Positions 1 to 8,534 of a DNA stretch of 64,000 bases are shown here, one piece after another; positions within the stretch are counted from its first letter, which is position 1, and each line of letters starts with the position of its first letter. The notes beneath the pieces were generated by a model, which saw only the letters and a list, made by a program, of their open reading frames with translations, was not told where the DNA came from and did not search any database. Origin of the DNA: Clarkia xantiana subsp. parviflora (taxonomy: Eukaryota > Streptophyta > Magnoliopsida > Myrtales > Onagraceae); assembly GCA_036873135.1 (NCBI GenBank), contig JAPTYO010000015.1:12131683-12195682 (forward strand). Direction: 5' to 3'. The position numbers and the translations under genes are program-made.

Positions 1-2273
1 AAATGTACTAAAAGGATCCTCCATTTTCTCTTATAAACCATTGCAAATGGAAATAACATTATACCTTAATTATTAGATAAAAGTTGTTAAATGAAGTATC
101 GCTAAACTTGAGTTTTTATTTTCGTGGTCCTAGGTGGGGCCCTATCAAGAGGACAGTACTCATAGTATGTTTACTCCACAATAAGACTAATCACCATTCG
201 CACCGGGTCAACCCATAAATGGTAAGGAGCGTTTGCCATGAATATCTTTCTATTCTCATGGTCACCACCGGTGGGGTTTGACAGACCTCTGATTAAGTGA
301 TGAAGCGCTGAATCGCTACAGCATATTAAATAGTTAAAAAATTAAGTTTGATTAACTACTATTCTATTTTCATGTAGAAAATATTTAGAATGTGATTGTC
401 ATTTATGTTGTTTGAGTTTATATCAGATATTCCAATGGTTTCACGTATGCAATGTTATAGAAAAAGTATAGCAAATCCAATATATACATTTTGAAAAATC
501 AAGAGATCTAATTCATCTCTAGTTATACCTTTTGAAATAACTTAATCAAAACCACAAATCAAGCATGACAAATTTCAGAGAATTTGAAAAAACTAAATAA
601 ATGGTTCATAATCATTCTTAGACATGAGAACAACAACAGATGAACAACTTAAGAGTTAAGACCTATCAAAAAATATAAAAATAAGAGCGAACAACCATAA
701 TAGTGAGCAGAACATTAGTCGCTAGTTCCCAACAACCAGCAAAACTATATCCTCTCTCAAGAACACTAATCTTAGATCCTCCATTACCAGATTCTCCCGT
801 ACTCCAACTCACCCATTAGCACAAGTTGTAATTAGCACCACCAGATGAATAGATTGGTGAAGTAGTAATTAACATAAACCGGTGGATTCCATATGCTGGT
901 AAAAATGCATATATATGCATATGTACCTCGTACACAAATATAAGTTCTTACTATTATTATCACTCCATAAAAAGTAATGAATACATCCAAGTTATGGGAT
1001 TTTCTATATTGATGAGTGATAACTTAGTTAATGGTATTACCGTAGCAATGCATTTATCACAACCCTTGGTAGCCAAACTCCATCGCAAAAACATCGACAC
1101 CATTATTATCAAATACCTCGAAAAATGTTCAACAGAGTTACTGTCGAGCTGCCACGATGTTGCTAATTTTTGTGAAACAACTAATTAGATTCCTAAATAT
1201 TGATTCGCTGCTTAAACACTACCGTTCTTCTATGTCCTCTTGGCAATATTATTAATTATTGACAACTATTTAAAGATGTGCAAATATTTTGAAATTAAAA
1301 AATGAGATTGATATAATAAAAAAGTAATATCAGAGTAATATGAATAGATAAGTGCATACGACCACACTTAATTTCAAAGCAATATCAGAATGCATATGTA
1401 ATTAAAATGCCAATACATGAAAATATATATGACAAACAATATTTAAGTATATATATAAATATAAAGAAAAAGTACCAACCAGTCAATTAAGAGTGAGTTG
1501 TAGTATATGCGCCATAATTCCAGAAGAGAAGTTGCTGATAAGCGGTTAATTGTTGCTCAAAATATTGAATTCCTAGTTCATCGTAATCACAACACTCATC
1601 TCCGCCATACGTAGAAACCATTTTCATCTTGCGCTGACCCACAACCGAGTCGAACCCACGAGACTTAGCCATCACCAATCTACCTATCTTCGATTTGGAG
1701 TTTTACGTGGATTTCAGAACGGGTAGATCTTTGAAAGGTCTCAAGAAGAACTTGAAGTTTGATTGAAGGGTATAGAATGTACTTAACCATCTCCGCAAGT
1801 TGTAACTCCCAAAACGGAAAGGCGTACATTCTTCTGCCATGAGAGTGCCAACTGTTAGACTTTGAACGCTACCTAACACCAAGTGAAATCCTTGGGAGAA
1901 ATGTAGCTTCCGATTGTTGTGTTTTTTGGGCTAAAATGGATGCCGGACGCGCACTTTCAGTCGAAAGTTTACACATCCCCATAAAGCTTTGTAGATCTCA
2001 GTGTCCTAAACCCTATCAACAACAGCGTTTCTTGGTTGGTTGGCAAATACGGTGTGAAATTTCCAGAACCTGTTGAGTCTCGGTGGTATATACATTGAAA
2101 CACGGTGAACTCTCCGTGAAGGTAATGAAACGGTCACTGAAAAAATGAATTAAAAAGGACTCTCAGTGGTCTAGATATACTGAAACATGGTGACTGTCGG
2201 TGAAGGTAAGGAAACGGTCAATGAACATGGCAGCCGTTCGGGGTGAGGACAACACGCATATTTAATATTGGTT
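1..2273. other. AT-rich left flank, no firm gene
   Basis: This stretch is mostly AT-rich non-coding DNA. The open frames in it are short and match no family I recognise. Around 2094-2145 and 2178-2226 there is an imperfect direct repeat built on the phrase GTGAAGGTAA-GAAACGGTCA, which is the only internal structure I see. The right end (2274-2278, AAAAG) is the target-site duplication of the copia element that follows. The flank continues beyond that element at 7443, so 1-2278 and 7448 onward were once contiguous. Confidence 0.6.
1487..1678 (-). CDS. short hypothetical ORF, 63 codons
   Basis: This minus-strand ORF has two possible starts (1678 and 1672). The product is slightly acidic towards its C-terminus, rich in Tyr, Gln and Cys, and shows no signal peptide or membrane segment. 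I do not recognise a family. It is surrounded by AT-rich DNA, but its own base composition is more balanced, which is the only reason to list it. It could be one exon of a host gene or a chance ORF. Confidence 0.15.
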   Translation of the reverse strand: MVMAKSRGFDSVVGQRKMKMVSTYGGDECCDYDELGIQYFEQQLTAYQQLLFWNYGAYTTTHS

Positions 2274-2278
2274 AAAAG

Positions 2279-2737
2279 TGTTGATGCCAGGGATCGAACT
2301 CAGGACGTGGAGGACAGCAGAGGCGCGCCAAAATTCAAACAGCAGTTAAGTTAGGTTAGATCCGGTCCAGACAAGCCGGTTCAGACAACGGTTCACACCC
2401 AGCCCGGTCCAATTGTTCATCAGCAGCAGCAGCACGTTTTTGCGAAACTTCAGCTGATTTTCAGCTAATTTCTAGAGATTTTCTGTTTATTTCCGTTGAG
2501 TAATTAGTGGGTCAGTTTAGTGAAGTAGTGGGTCTGTAATTCATGCTATTTTCGGAGCTATAAAAGCCATTGTAAAATCAGATTGATGTATGCAAGTAAT
2601 CAATAATATTTCTTCTTCGGTTTTTCATTTTGCCTTGTTCAATTCTTAGTTTCTGTTACTTAATCCAATCCATTACATTACAGTGTGATCTGTAAGTGAG
2701 TGTGAGTGATTCGAAATCCCATATTTAAGTTTCCACA
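2279..2737 (+). repeat. 5' LTR of the copia element
   Basis: 459 bp, starting TGTTGATGCC and ending TTCCACA. It contains a TATA-like box (CTATAAAAG near 2560) about 175 bp before its end, so it should supply the promoter for the genomic RNA. The copy at 6984-7442 appears identical. Confidence 0.96.
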
Positions 2738-2739
2738 AG

Positions 2740-2751
2740 TGGTATCAGAGC
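2740..2751 (+). other. primer-binding site (initiator tRNA-Met)
   Basis: TGGTATCAGAGC lies two bases after the 5' LTR. It is the standard complement of the 3' end of plant initiator tRNA-Met used to prime minus-strand DNA synthesis in copia elements. Confidence 0.93.
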
Positions 2752-2791
2752 TCAAGGTTAGGAAATCGAAATTTTCCTGCAATCCTGAAAA

Positions 2792-5700
2792 ATGACAGAA
2801 GGAAGTTCAAGCTTGTTTGGTTTGGAGATACCTAAGTATGATGGTGATTATGCTTATTGGAGTACTGTCATGGAGAATCTGCTGCGAGCAAAGGAGTTTT
2901 GGGAAGTTGTCGAAGATGGGATTGGAGAAGAAACAGATCCAAGCTTTAAACAAAGGAAGCTTATTGATATGAAGGCAAAAGGGTTGCTGTTTCAGGCAAT
3001 TGACAGAGCTACTTTGTCAACCATCATCAATAAAGATACGTCAAAGGACATTTGGCTATCTATGAAGAAGAAGGGAACTGGGTCTGAGAGGGTTCAAAAG
3101 GCTCAGTTGCAGGCACTCAGGAGGGAATTCGAACTTCTTCAAATGAAGGAAGGAGAAAGAGTGCTAGATTACTGTATGAGGGTTATGGAGATTTGCACAA
3201 AGATGAGGATCAATGGAGAAGCATTGACAGATAAACTGATAGTTGAGAAAATCCTGAGGTCTCTAACACACAAATGGGACCTTGTGGTTATCTCAATTAC
3301 TGAAGCCAAAGACCTGGAATCTCTAACATTGGATGAGCTACAAAGCTCTTTAATTCTTCATGAGCAAGTTCTGAATAGGAATTCAGATGTAGAAGAACAT
3401 GCTTTGACAGCATGTGAGAAGAACCAATTCAACAGGAAGAGAGGTTCTTTTCGAGGTAGAGGAAGAGGTGGCCCAGGAAGAGGTCAGTTCATCAAACACC
3501 ATGAAGAAGAAGAAGAGAAAAAGAGTTTTGACAGGGGGAGCAGCAGCTCAAGTCAAAGGGGTAGCTATCAGACTAGAGGTAGAGGTCGAGGAAGAGGAAG
3601 CAAATCCCAAGTAGAATGCTACAGGTGTCATCGTATGGGGCATTTCAAGTCAGAGTGTTATGCCAAGATACCTGACAGAAAGGAGGAGCATTCAAATTTC
3701 ACAGGTGAAGAAGAATTGCTGCTGATGGCAGTGAATGAAGGAGAGCCAAGTCAAACCAGCAAGAATATCTGGTTCCTTGACTCAGGTTGCAGCAACCATA
3801 TGACAGGTAACAAGGAAGTTTTTACTTCCTTGGACGAAAGTTATCAATCAAAGGTAGTGTTTGGTAACAACTCAGGAGTTCCAGTTAAAGGGAGAGGCCA
3901 TATTAGAGTCAAGACTGAGAATGGTTCAGTTGAAGAAATCAAAGACGTTCTATATGTACCTGCTCTCACCACAAGCCTACTCAGCATAGGCCAATTTCAG
4001 GAACTTGGATATGCAATGGTTATAGATGACAAATGCTTTGATATATACAATGACAAGCATGATCTCATCTTTACCTCAAAGCTAACGGAGAAGAGACTCT
4101 TTCCAGTCAAGCTAAGCATTGTTCACAGATGTTTACTTGTCAAGGAAGGATCAGCTGAGAGTCTAGGAGATGCCTCATGGCTATGGCATTTAAGAATGGG
4201 CCATCTAGGATTCAGTGGACTCAAAACCTTGAAGTCACAGAACATGGTGCTAGGCTTACCTGAGATTGAAGAAAAGAAGCAGCTGTGTGAAACGTGTGTC
4301 CTAAGCAAGCAAAGTAAGGAGTCCTTTCCAAGTGGACCTGCAGGGAGAGCTACTGAAGTATTACAACTCATCCACACAGACATATGTGGACCTATCTCAC
4401 CTGAGACCAATGGAGGAAAGAGGTATTTCATCTCCTTTATAGATGATTTCTCAAGGAAGGCATGGGTTTATATCCTCACAGCCAAGTCAGACGCCTTGGA
4501 TGCATTCAGGGCATTCAGGACTCAAGTGGAGGCTCAGACCAAGAAGAAGATCATGTGCTTAAGGTCTGACAGAGGTGGAGAATACTGCTCCACTGAGTTT
4601 GAACTTTTTTGCAAGCATAGAGGAATCAGAAGGCAAAAGACAGCTCCTCACACCCCTGAGCAGAATGGAGTTGCAGAAAGGAAGAACAGGACGGTCATTA
4701 ACATGGTAAGAAGCATCATGAAGGCAAGGAATGTGCCTAAATCCTTTTGGGCAGAAGCAGTTGTGTGGAGCTTCTTCATACTGAACAGGTGTCCAACCAG
4801 TGCTGTGGAGGAGATGACACCTCAAGAGGCGTGGTCAGGTAAAAAGCCTTCAGTTGAAAGCTTTAGAGTGTTTGGATGCATAGCATATGCATTAGTACCA
4901 GGACACAAGAAGAAACTGGATGACAGGAGCCAGAAGTGTATTTTTCTAGGCATCAGTGAGGAGTCCAAAGCTTACAAGCTTTATGATCCTATAGGGAAAA
5001 GGGTCATTATCAGCAGGAATGTGGTGTTCAATGAGGCAGCCTCATGGAACTGGGGGTCATCCAGAAGTGATTGGAAGCTCATCATATCAGACTTTGAGGA
5101 GGAACAACCAGTCAATGATCAACTGAATGTGCAGACCATAAATCATGAACAAGGAGAAGCAGATGACCAAGGTGATCAATCCTCAGTCCACTCAACAAGT
5201 TCAGAGAACATGCAGGATGCTGGAGATACACTTGAGGTGGCTCAGTATCAGGGAAGATTGCCTGAGTGCAGCACACAAGTGCAAACTCAACTAAACACAG
5301 GAGAACTGGTCAAGGAGAAAAGAGGAGTCAAGAGACCAGTATGGTTCGAGGACTATGAGGTAAATACACCTGAGGTTCATAGGTCAGACTTCATTACTTA
5401 TTACTGCTTATTCTCTGATTGTGATCCCTTAGATTTTCACTCTGCAAATGAAAGTGAAAAATGGAGAAAAGCCATGAATACTGAAATAGAGTCTATAGAA
5501 AAGAATGGTACATGGGAGCTAGTTCAATTGCCTAGGGGTCATAAGTCAATTGGAGTTAAATGGGTTTATAAGACTAAACTCAATGAGAATGGTCAAATTG
5601 ACAAACACAAGGCTAGATTAGTAGCTAAGGGTTATAGGCAATCATATGGAATTGACTACACTGAAGTTTTTGCTCCTGTGGCTAGACTAGACACCATTAG

Positions 5701-6976
5701 ACTTGTCATTTCATTAGCTGCACAGAATGGGTGGTCACTCTTTCAACTTGATGTTAAATCTGCATTTCTACATGGAAACTTAAGAGAGGAAGTCTATATT
5801 GACCAACCATTAGGTTTTGAGGTTGCTGGCAAAGAGAATTGGGTCTATAGGCTAAAGAAAGCTCTTTATGGCTTAAAACAAGCCCCTAGAGCCTGGTATA
5901 GCAGATTAGAAGGTCATTTGCTGAAGTCTGGGTTTCAGAAATGCATTTTTGAGCACACACTCTTCACCAAGCAAAGCAGTGAAGGTAGAATACTGATAGT
6001 ATGTGTCTATGTTGATGATCTGATCTACACTGGAAACAGTCCTAGGATGTGTGATGAGTTCAAGTCAAGTATGATGAATGAATTTGAAATGTCTGATCTG
6101 GGTTTACTGCATTATTTCCTTGGCTTAGAAGTTAAACAGCATAAGGAGGGTGTCTTTATCTGTCAAAAGAAGTATGCTGCTGATATTTTAAAAAGGTTTA
6201 AGATGGATGGATGCAATCCTGTTAAGACTCCAGTTGAGTTAGGAAACAAGCTGACAAAGGAGGGTTCTGGAAAACAAATAGACAAGACCTTCTATAGACA
6301 GTTAATAGGGAGTTTAATGTATTTAACAGCCACCAGACCAGATATCCAATATTCAGTCAGTTTGGTTAGTAGATTCATGGAAAACCCAACTGAAATGCAC
6401 CTGTATGCAGTCAAGAGGATACTCAGATACGTGCAAGGGACAAAGGAGTATGGACTGCATTACAAAGCCTCTGGAAACCAAGATTTAATTGCTTATGCTG
6501 ATAGTGATTTTGCAGGATCTAAGCATGATGGGAAAAGCACCACAGGATATGCTCTTCTAATGAGCAGTGCTGCTGTAATATGGTCATCAAAGAAGCAACA
6601 AATTGTAACCCTTTCAACCACAGAAGCTGAATATGTAGCAGGATCAATGTGTAGCTGTCACATCATCTGGGCAAGAAGAATACTGGAGTTCCTGTTGCAC
6701 AAACAAGAACAAGCCACAACTCTCCATTGTGATAATGAGTCAGCAATCAAGCTAGCAAGGAATCCAGTCCTGTATGGAATGAGCAAGCACATTGATGTAA
6801 GGAGACATTTTCTAAGGGAGCTCGTAGGTGAAGGGATCATTGAGGTGAAATCAATAAGGAGCAAGGATCAAATCGCAGATGTATTGACCAAAGGATTAAA
6901 ACGAGCAGATTTTGAACACCAAAGAAACCAATTGGGTGTGTGTAAACTGAACTTTGAAAATCCAAGTTCAGTTTAA
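2792..6976 (+). CDS. copia Gag-Pol polyprotein, 1394 aa, intact
   Basis: This single open frame encodes all proteins needed for copia retrotransposition. The gag region occupies about residues 1-300 and ends in a zinc knuckle, CYRCHRMGHFKSEC, from residue 276. The aspartic protease follows with its active site LDSGCSNHMTG near residue 330. The GAG-pre-integrase HLRMGH segment lies near 465. The integrase core shows the D,D35E arrangement at D530, D593 and E629 (HTDICGP, SDRGGEY, EQNGVAERKN). Reverse transcriptase carries YVDD with the aspartates at 1075-1076, and RNase H begins around ADSDFAG (D1237) and includes LSTTEAEYVA. The length is normal for a plant copia polyprotein and there is no internal stop or frame break. 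The start is the first ATG after the PBS. With identical LTRs and an intact frame this copy may be competent to move. Confidence 0.97.
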   Translation: MTEGSSSLFGLEIPKYDGDYAYWSTVMENLLRAKEFWEVVEDGIGEETDPSFKQRKLIDMKAKGLLFQAIDRATLSTIINKDTSKDIWLSMKKKGTGSERVQKAQLQALRREFELLQMKEGERVLDYCMRVMEICTKMRINGEALTDKLIVEKILRSLTHKWDLVVISITEAKDLESLTLDELQSSLILHEQVLNRNSDVEEHALTACEKNQFNRKRGSFRGRGRGGPGRGQFIKHHEEEEEKKSFDRGSSSSSQRGSYQTRGRGRGRGSKSQVECYRCHRMGHFKSECYAKIPDRKEEHSNFTGEEELLLMAVNEGEPSQTSKNIWFLDSGCSNHMTGNKEVFTSLDESYQSKVVFGNNSGVPVKGRGHIRVKTENGSVEEIKDVLYVPALTTSLLSIGQFQELGYAMVIDDKCFDIYNDKHDLIFTSKLTEKRLFPVKLSIVHRCLLVKEGSAESLGDASWLWHLRMGHLGFSGLKTLKSQNMVLGLPEIEEKKQLCETCVLSKQSKESFPSGPAGRATEVLQLIHTDICGPISPETNGGKRYFISFIDDFSRKAWVYILTAKSDALDAFRAFRTQVEAQTKKKIMCLRSDRGGEYCSTEFELFCKHRGIRRQKTAPHTPEQNGVAERKNRTVINMVRSIMKARNVPKSFWAEAVVWSFFILNRCPTSAVEEMTPQEAWSGKKPSVESFRVFGCIAYALVPGHKKKLDDRSQKCIFLGISEESKAYKLYDPIGKRVIISRNVVFNEAASWNWGSSRSDWKLIISDFEEEQPVNDQLNVQTINHEQGEADDQGDQSSVHSTSSENMQDAGDTLEVAQYQGRLPECSTQVQTQLNTGELVKEKRGVKRPVWFEDYEVNTPEVHRSDFITYYCLFSDCDPLDFHSANESEKWRKAMNTEIESIEKNGTWELVQLPRGHKSIGVKWVYKTKLNENGQIDKHKARLVAKGYRQSYGIDYTEVFAPVARLDTIRLVISLAAQNGWSLFQLDVKSAFLHGNLREEVYIDQPLGFEVAGKENWVYRLKKALYGLKQAPRAWYSRLEGHLLKSGFQKCIFEHTLFTKQSSEGRILIVCVYVDDLIYTGNSPRMCDEFKSSMMNEFEMSDLGLLHYFLGLEVKQHKEGVFICQKKYAADILKRFKMDGCNPVKTPVELGNKLTKEGSGKQIDKTFYRQLIGSLMYLTATRPDIQYSVSLVSRFMENPTEMHLYAVKRILRYVQGTKEYGLHYKASGNQDLIAYADSDFAGSKHDGKSTTGYALLMSSAAVIWSSKKQQIVTLSTTEAEYVAGSMCSCHIIWARRILEFLLHKQEQATTLHCDNESAIKLARNPVLYGMSKHIDVRRHFLRELVGEGIIEVKSIRSKDQIADVLTKGLKRADFEHQRNQLGVCKLNFENPSSV

Positions 6977-6983
6977 GGGAGAG
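6975..6983 (+). other. polypurine tract of the copia element
   Basis: AAGGGAGAG directly precedes the 3' LTR and overlaps the gag-pol stop codon. This is where plus-strand DNA synthesis would be primed. Confidence 0.85.
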
Positions 6984-7442
6984 TGTTGATGCCAGGGATC
7001 GAACTCAGGACGTGGAGGACAGCAGAGGCGCGCCAAAATTCAAACAGCAGTTAAGTTAGGTTAGATCCGGTCCAGACAAGCCGGTTCAGACAACGGTTCA
7101 CACCCAGCCCGGTCCAATTGTTCATCAGCAGCAGCAGCACGTTTTTGCGAAACTTCAGCTGATTTTCAGCTAATTTCTAGAGATTTTCTGTTTATTTCCG
7201 TTGAGTAATTAGTGGGTCAGTTTAGTGAAGTAGTGGGTCTGTAATTCATGCTATTTTCGGAGCTATAAAAGCCATTGTAAAATCAGATTGATGTATGCAA
7301 GTAATCAATAATATTTCTTCTTCGGTTTTTCATTTTGCCTTGTTCAATTCTTAGTTTCTGTTACTTAATCCAATCCATTACATTACAGTGTGATCTGTAA
7401 GTGAGTGTGAGTGATTCGAAATCCCATATTTAAGTTTCCACA
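6984..7442 (+). repeat. 3' LTR of the copia element
   Basis: 459 bp and apparently identical to the 5' LTR at 2279-2737. It is followed by the AAAAG target duplication at 7443-7447. Confidence 0.96.
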
Positions 7443-7664
7443 AAAAGATGGTACAAATTAAATATAGACAACTAAATGACGTATTAATCGTATATTCTTA
7501 CCAACCGCAATTTCAAAACGAGTATATATAGAATCCCTATTGTAATTCCTACCAAAAAGAAAATAGATCACGTCTGAACTCTTAATTTGATTGGCAAAAC
7601 TAATTGATAATTTGTTCCTGTGAATGCAACTTTTTGGTAACTACGGTTCAATCCTTATTTTTTA

Positions 7665-8190
7665 GGGTTAATAACTAAAAAACTGTCCAAGGTTTACCCT
7701 ATGTTAAAATTAGGTGTCTGAAGTTTGAAATGTTAAAATGGACTGTCCCAAGTTTCATTTTTGTTGAAATTTGGTGTCTTTGCGCGTCTTTTCATCTCCA
7801 TTCAATTATTTTCATTAACCCACACACCCGCTCATAATCCATCACTCTTTACTTTTTACAAAATCGTCAAATTTCACCCAAAAATTGAACATTTAAAAAA
7901 AAAGGTTTTAGAAGAGTGGTGTAGAGCCATTTTCCAAGGACAACAAAGCGAGATTTACTTGCGCGGATGTAGCTAGCTTCTTAGGTGACGGTCCCGGCAA
8001 GATGACTAGGAGGGAGTGTGTATGGGAGCTCGAATTTGATAATCGGTTTCGTTGGAATTGACTTCTCTAAAGTAATCACACCGAGACACTACATTTTAAC
8101 AAAATTGAAACCTTGGACATTATAATTTAACATTTTAAACTTCATACACCTAATTTTAACATAAGGTAAACCTTGGACAGTTTTTTAACT
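7665..8190. mobile_element. long-TIR MITE, copy 1 (right end decayed)
   Basis: The left end GGGTTAATAACTAAAAAACT and roughly the next 100 bases reappear, inverted, at the right end (GGTAAACCTTGGACAGTTTTTTAA near 8164-8190). The middle is a conserved, less AT-rich core that is shared with the second copy at 13061-13580. No transposase is encoded, so this is a non-autonomous DNA element. The long TIRs suggest a Mutator-like parent, but the right terminus is eroded and no target duplication is visible. Confidence 0.8.
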
Positions 8191-8280
8191 CAAATCTCGT
8201 ATATATTATTTTAGAATTTGACACTAAAGCTGACCGTCAATAATAAAAAAAAAATATTGTTGATTCATTTTTAATGTATT

Positions 8281-8290
8281 CTATATATTA
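8281..8290 (+). promoter_or_regulatory. possible TATA box of the GRAS gene
   Basis: CTATATATTA lies about 250 bp before the first ATG of the GRAS gene. A pyrimidine-rich stretch typical of plant 5' UTRs follows at about 8390-8480. The position fits a promoter, but AT-rich DNA makes such boxes common, so this is tentative. Confidence 0.3.
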
Positions 8291-8534
8291 AACTCTCTGG
8301 AGCTTAATGAATAACATGAAGAACTCAATAAAATCAGATTCTTCAGTAGAAAAAAAATAAAAAAAATAAAGGATCATAAATACAACCTCTCCCTGGCTTC
8401 ATTCTTATCAGATCTTCCTTCCCTCTGCAAGCAGAATACAACAATCACTTCATTGGTCCTTCTTCTCCAGGTACTTTTTCCAGTTTCTGTTTCATTAAGT
8501 TGGTGTCAAAAATCCAGAATCGGTTTCATAGCAA

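Larger units (their letters stand above)
2279..7442 (+). mobile_element. intact Ty1/copia LTR retrotransposon
   Basis: The element has all structural marks of a complete Ty1/copia retrotransposon: two 459-bp LTRs beginning TGTTG and ending CA, a 5-bp target duplication AAAAG (2274-2278 and 7443-7447), a primer-binding site complementary to initiator tRNA-Met, one uninterrupted gag-pol frame and a purine tract before the 3' LTR. I found no difference between the two LTRs on direct reading, so the insertion is very recent. Domain order is gag, protease, integrase, reverse transcriptase, RNase H, which is the copia order. The lineage is possibly Tork-like, but I cannot place it securely without a tree. 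Confidence 0.97.

Noticed and set aside
2740..2751. tRNA-like sequences at PBS positions as tRNA genes
   Set aside because: Only 12-18 bases match the tRNA 3' end, next to LTRs; no tRNA body is present. No tRNA, rRNA or other structured RNA gene was recognised in the window.
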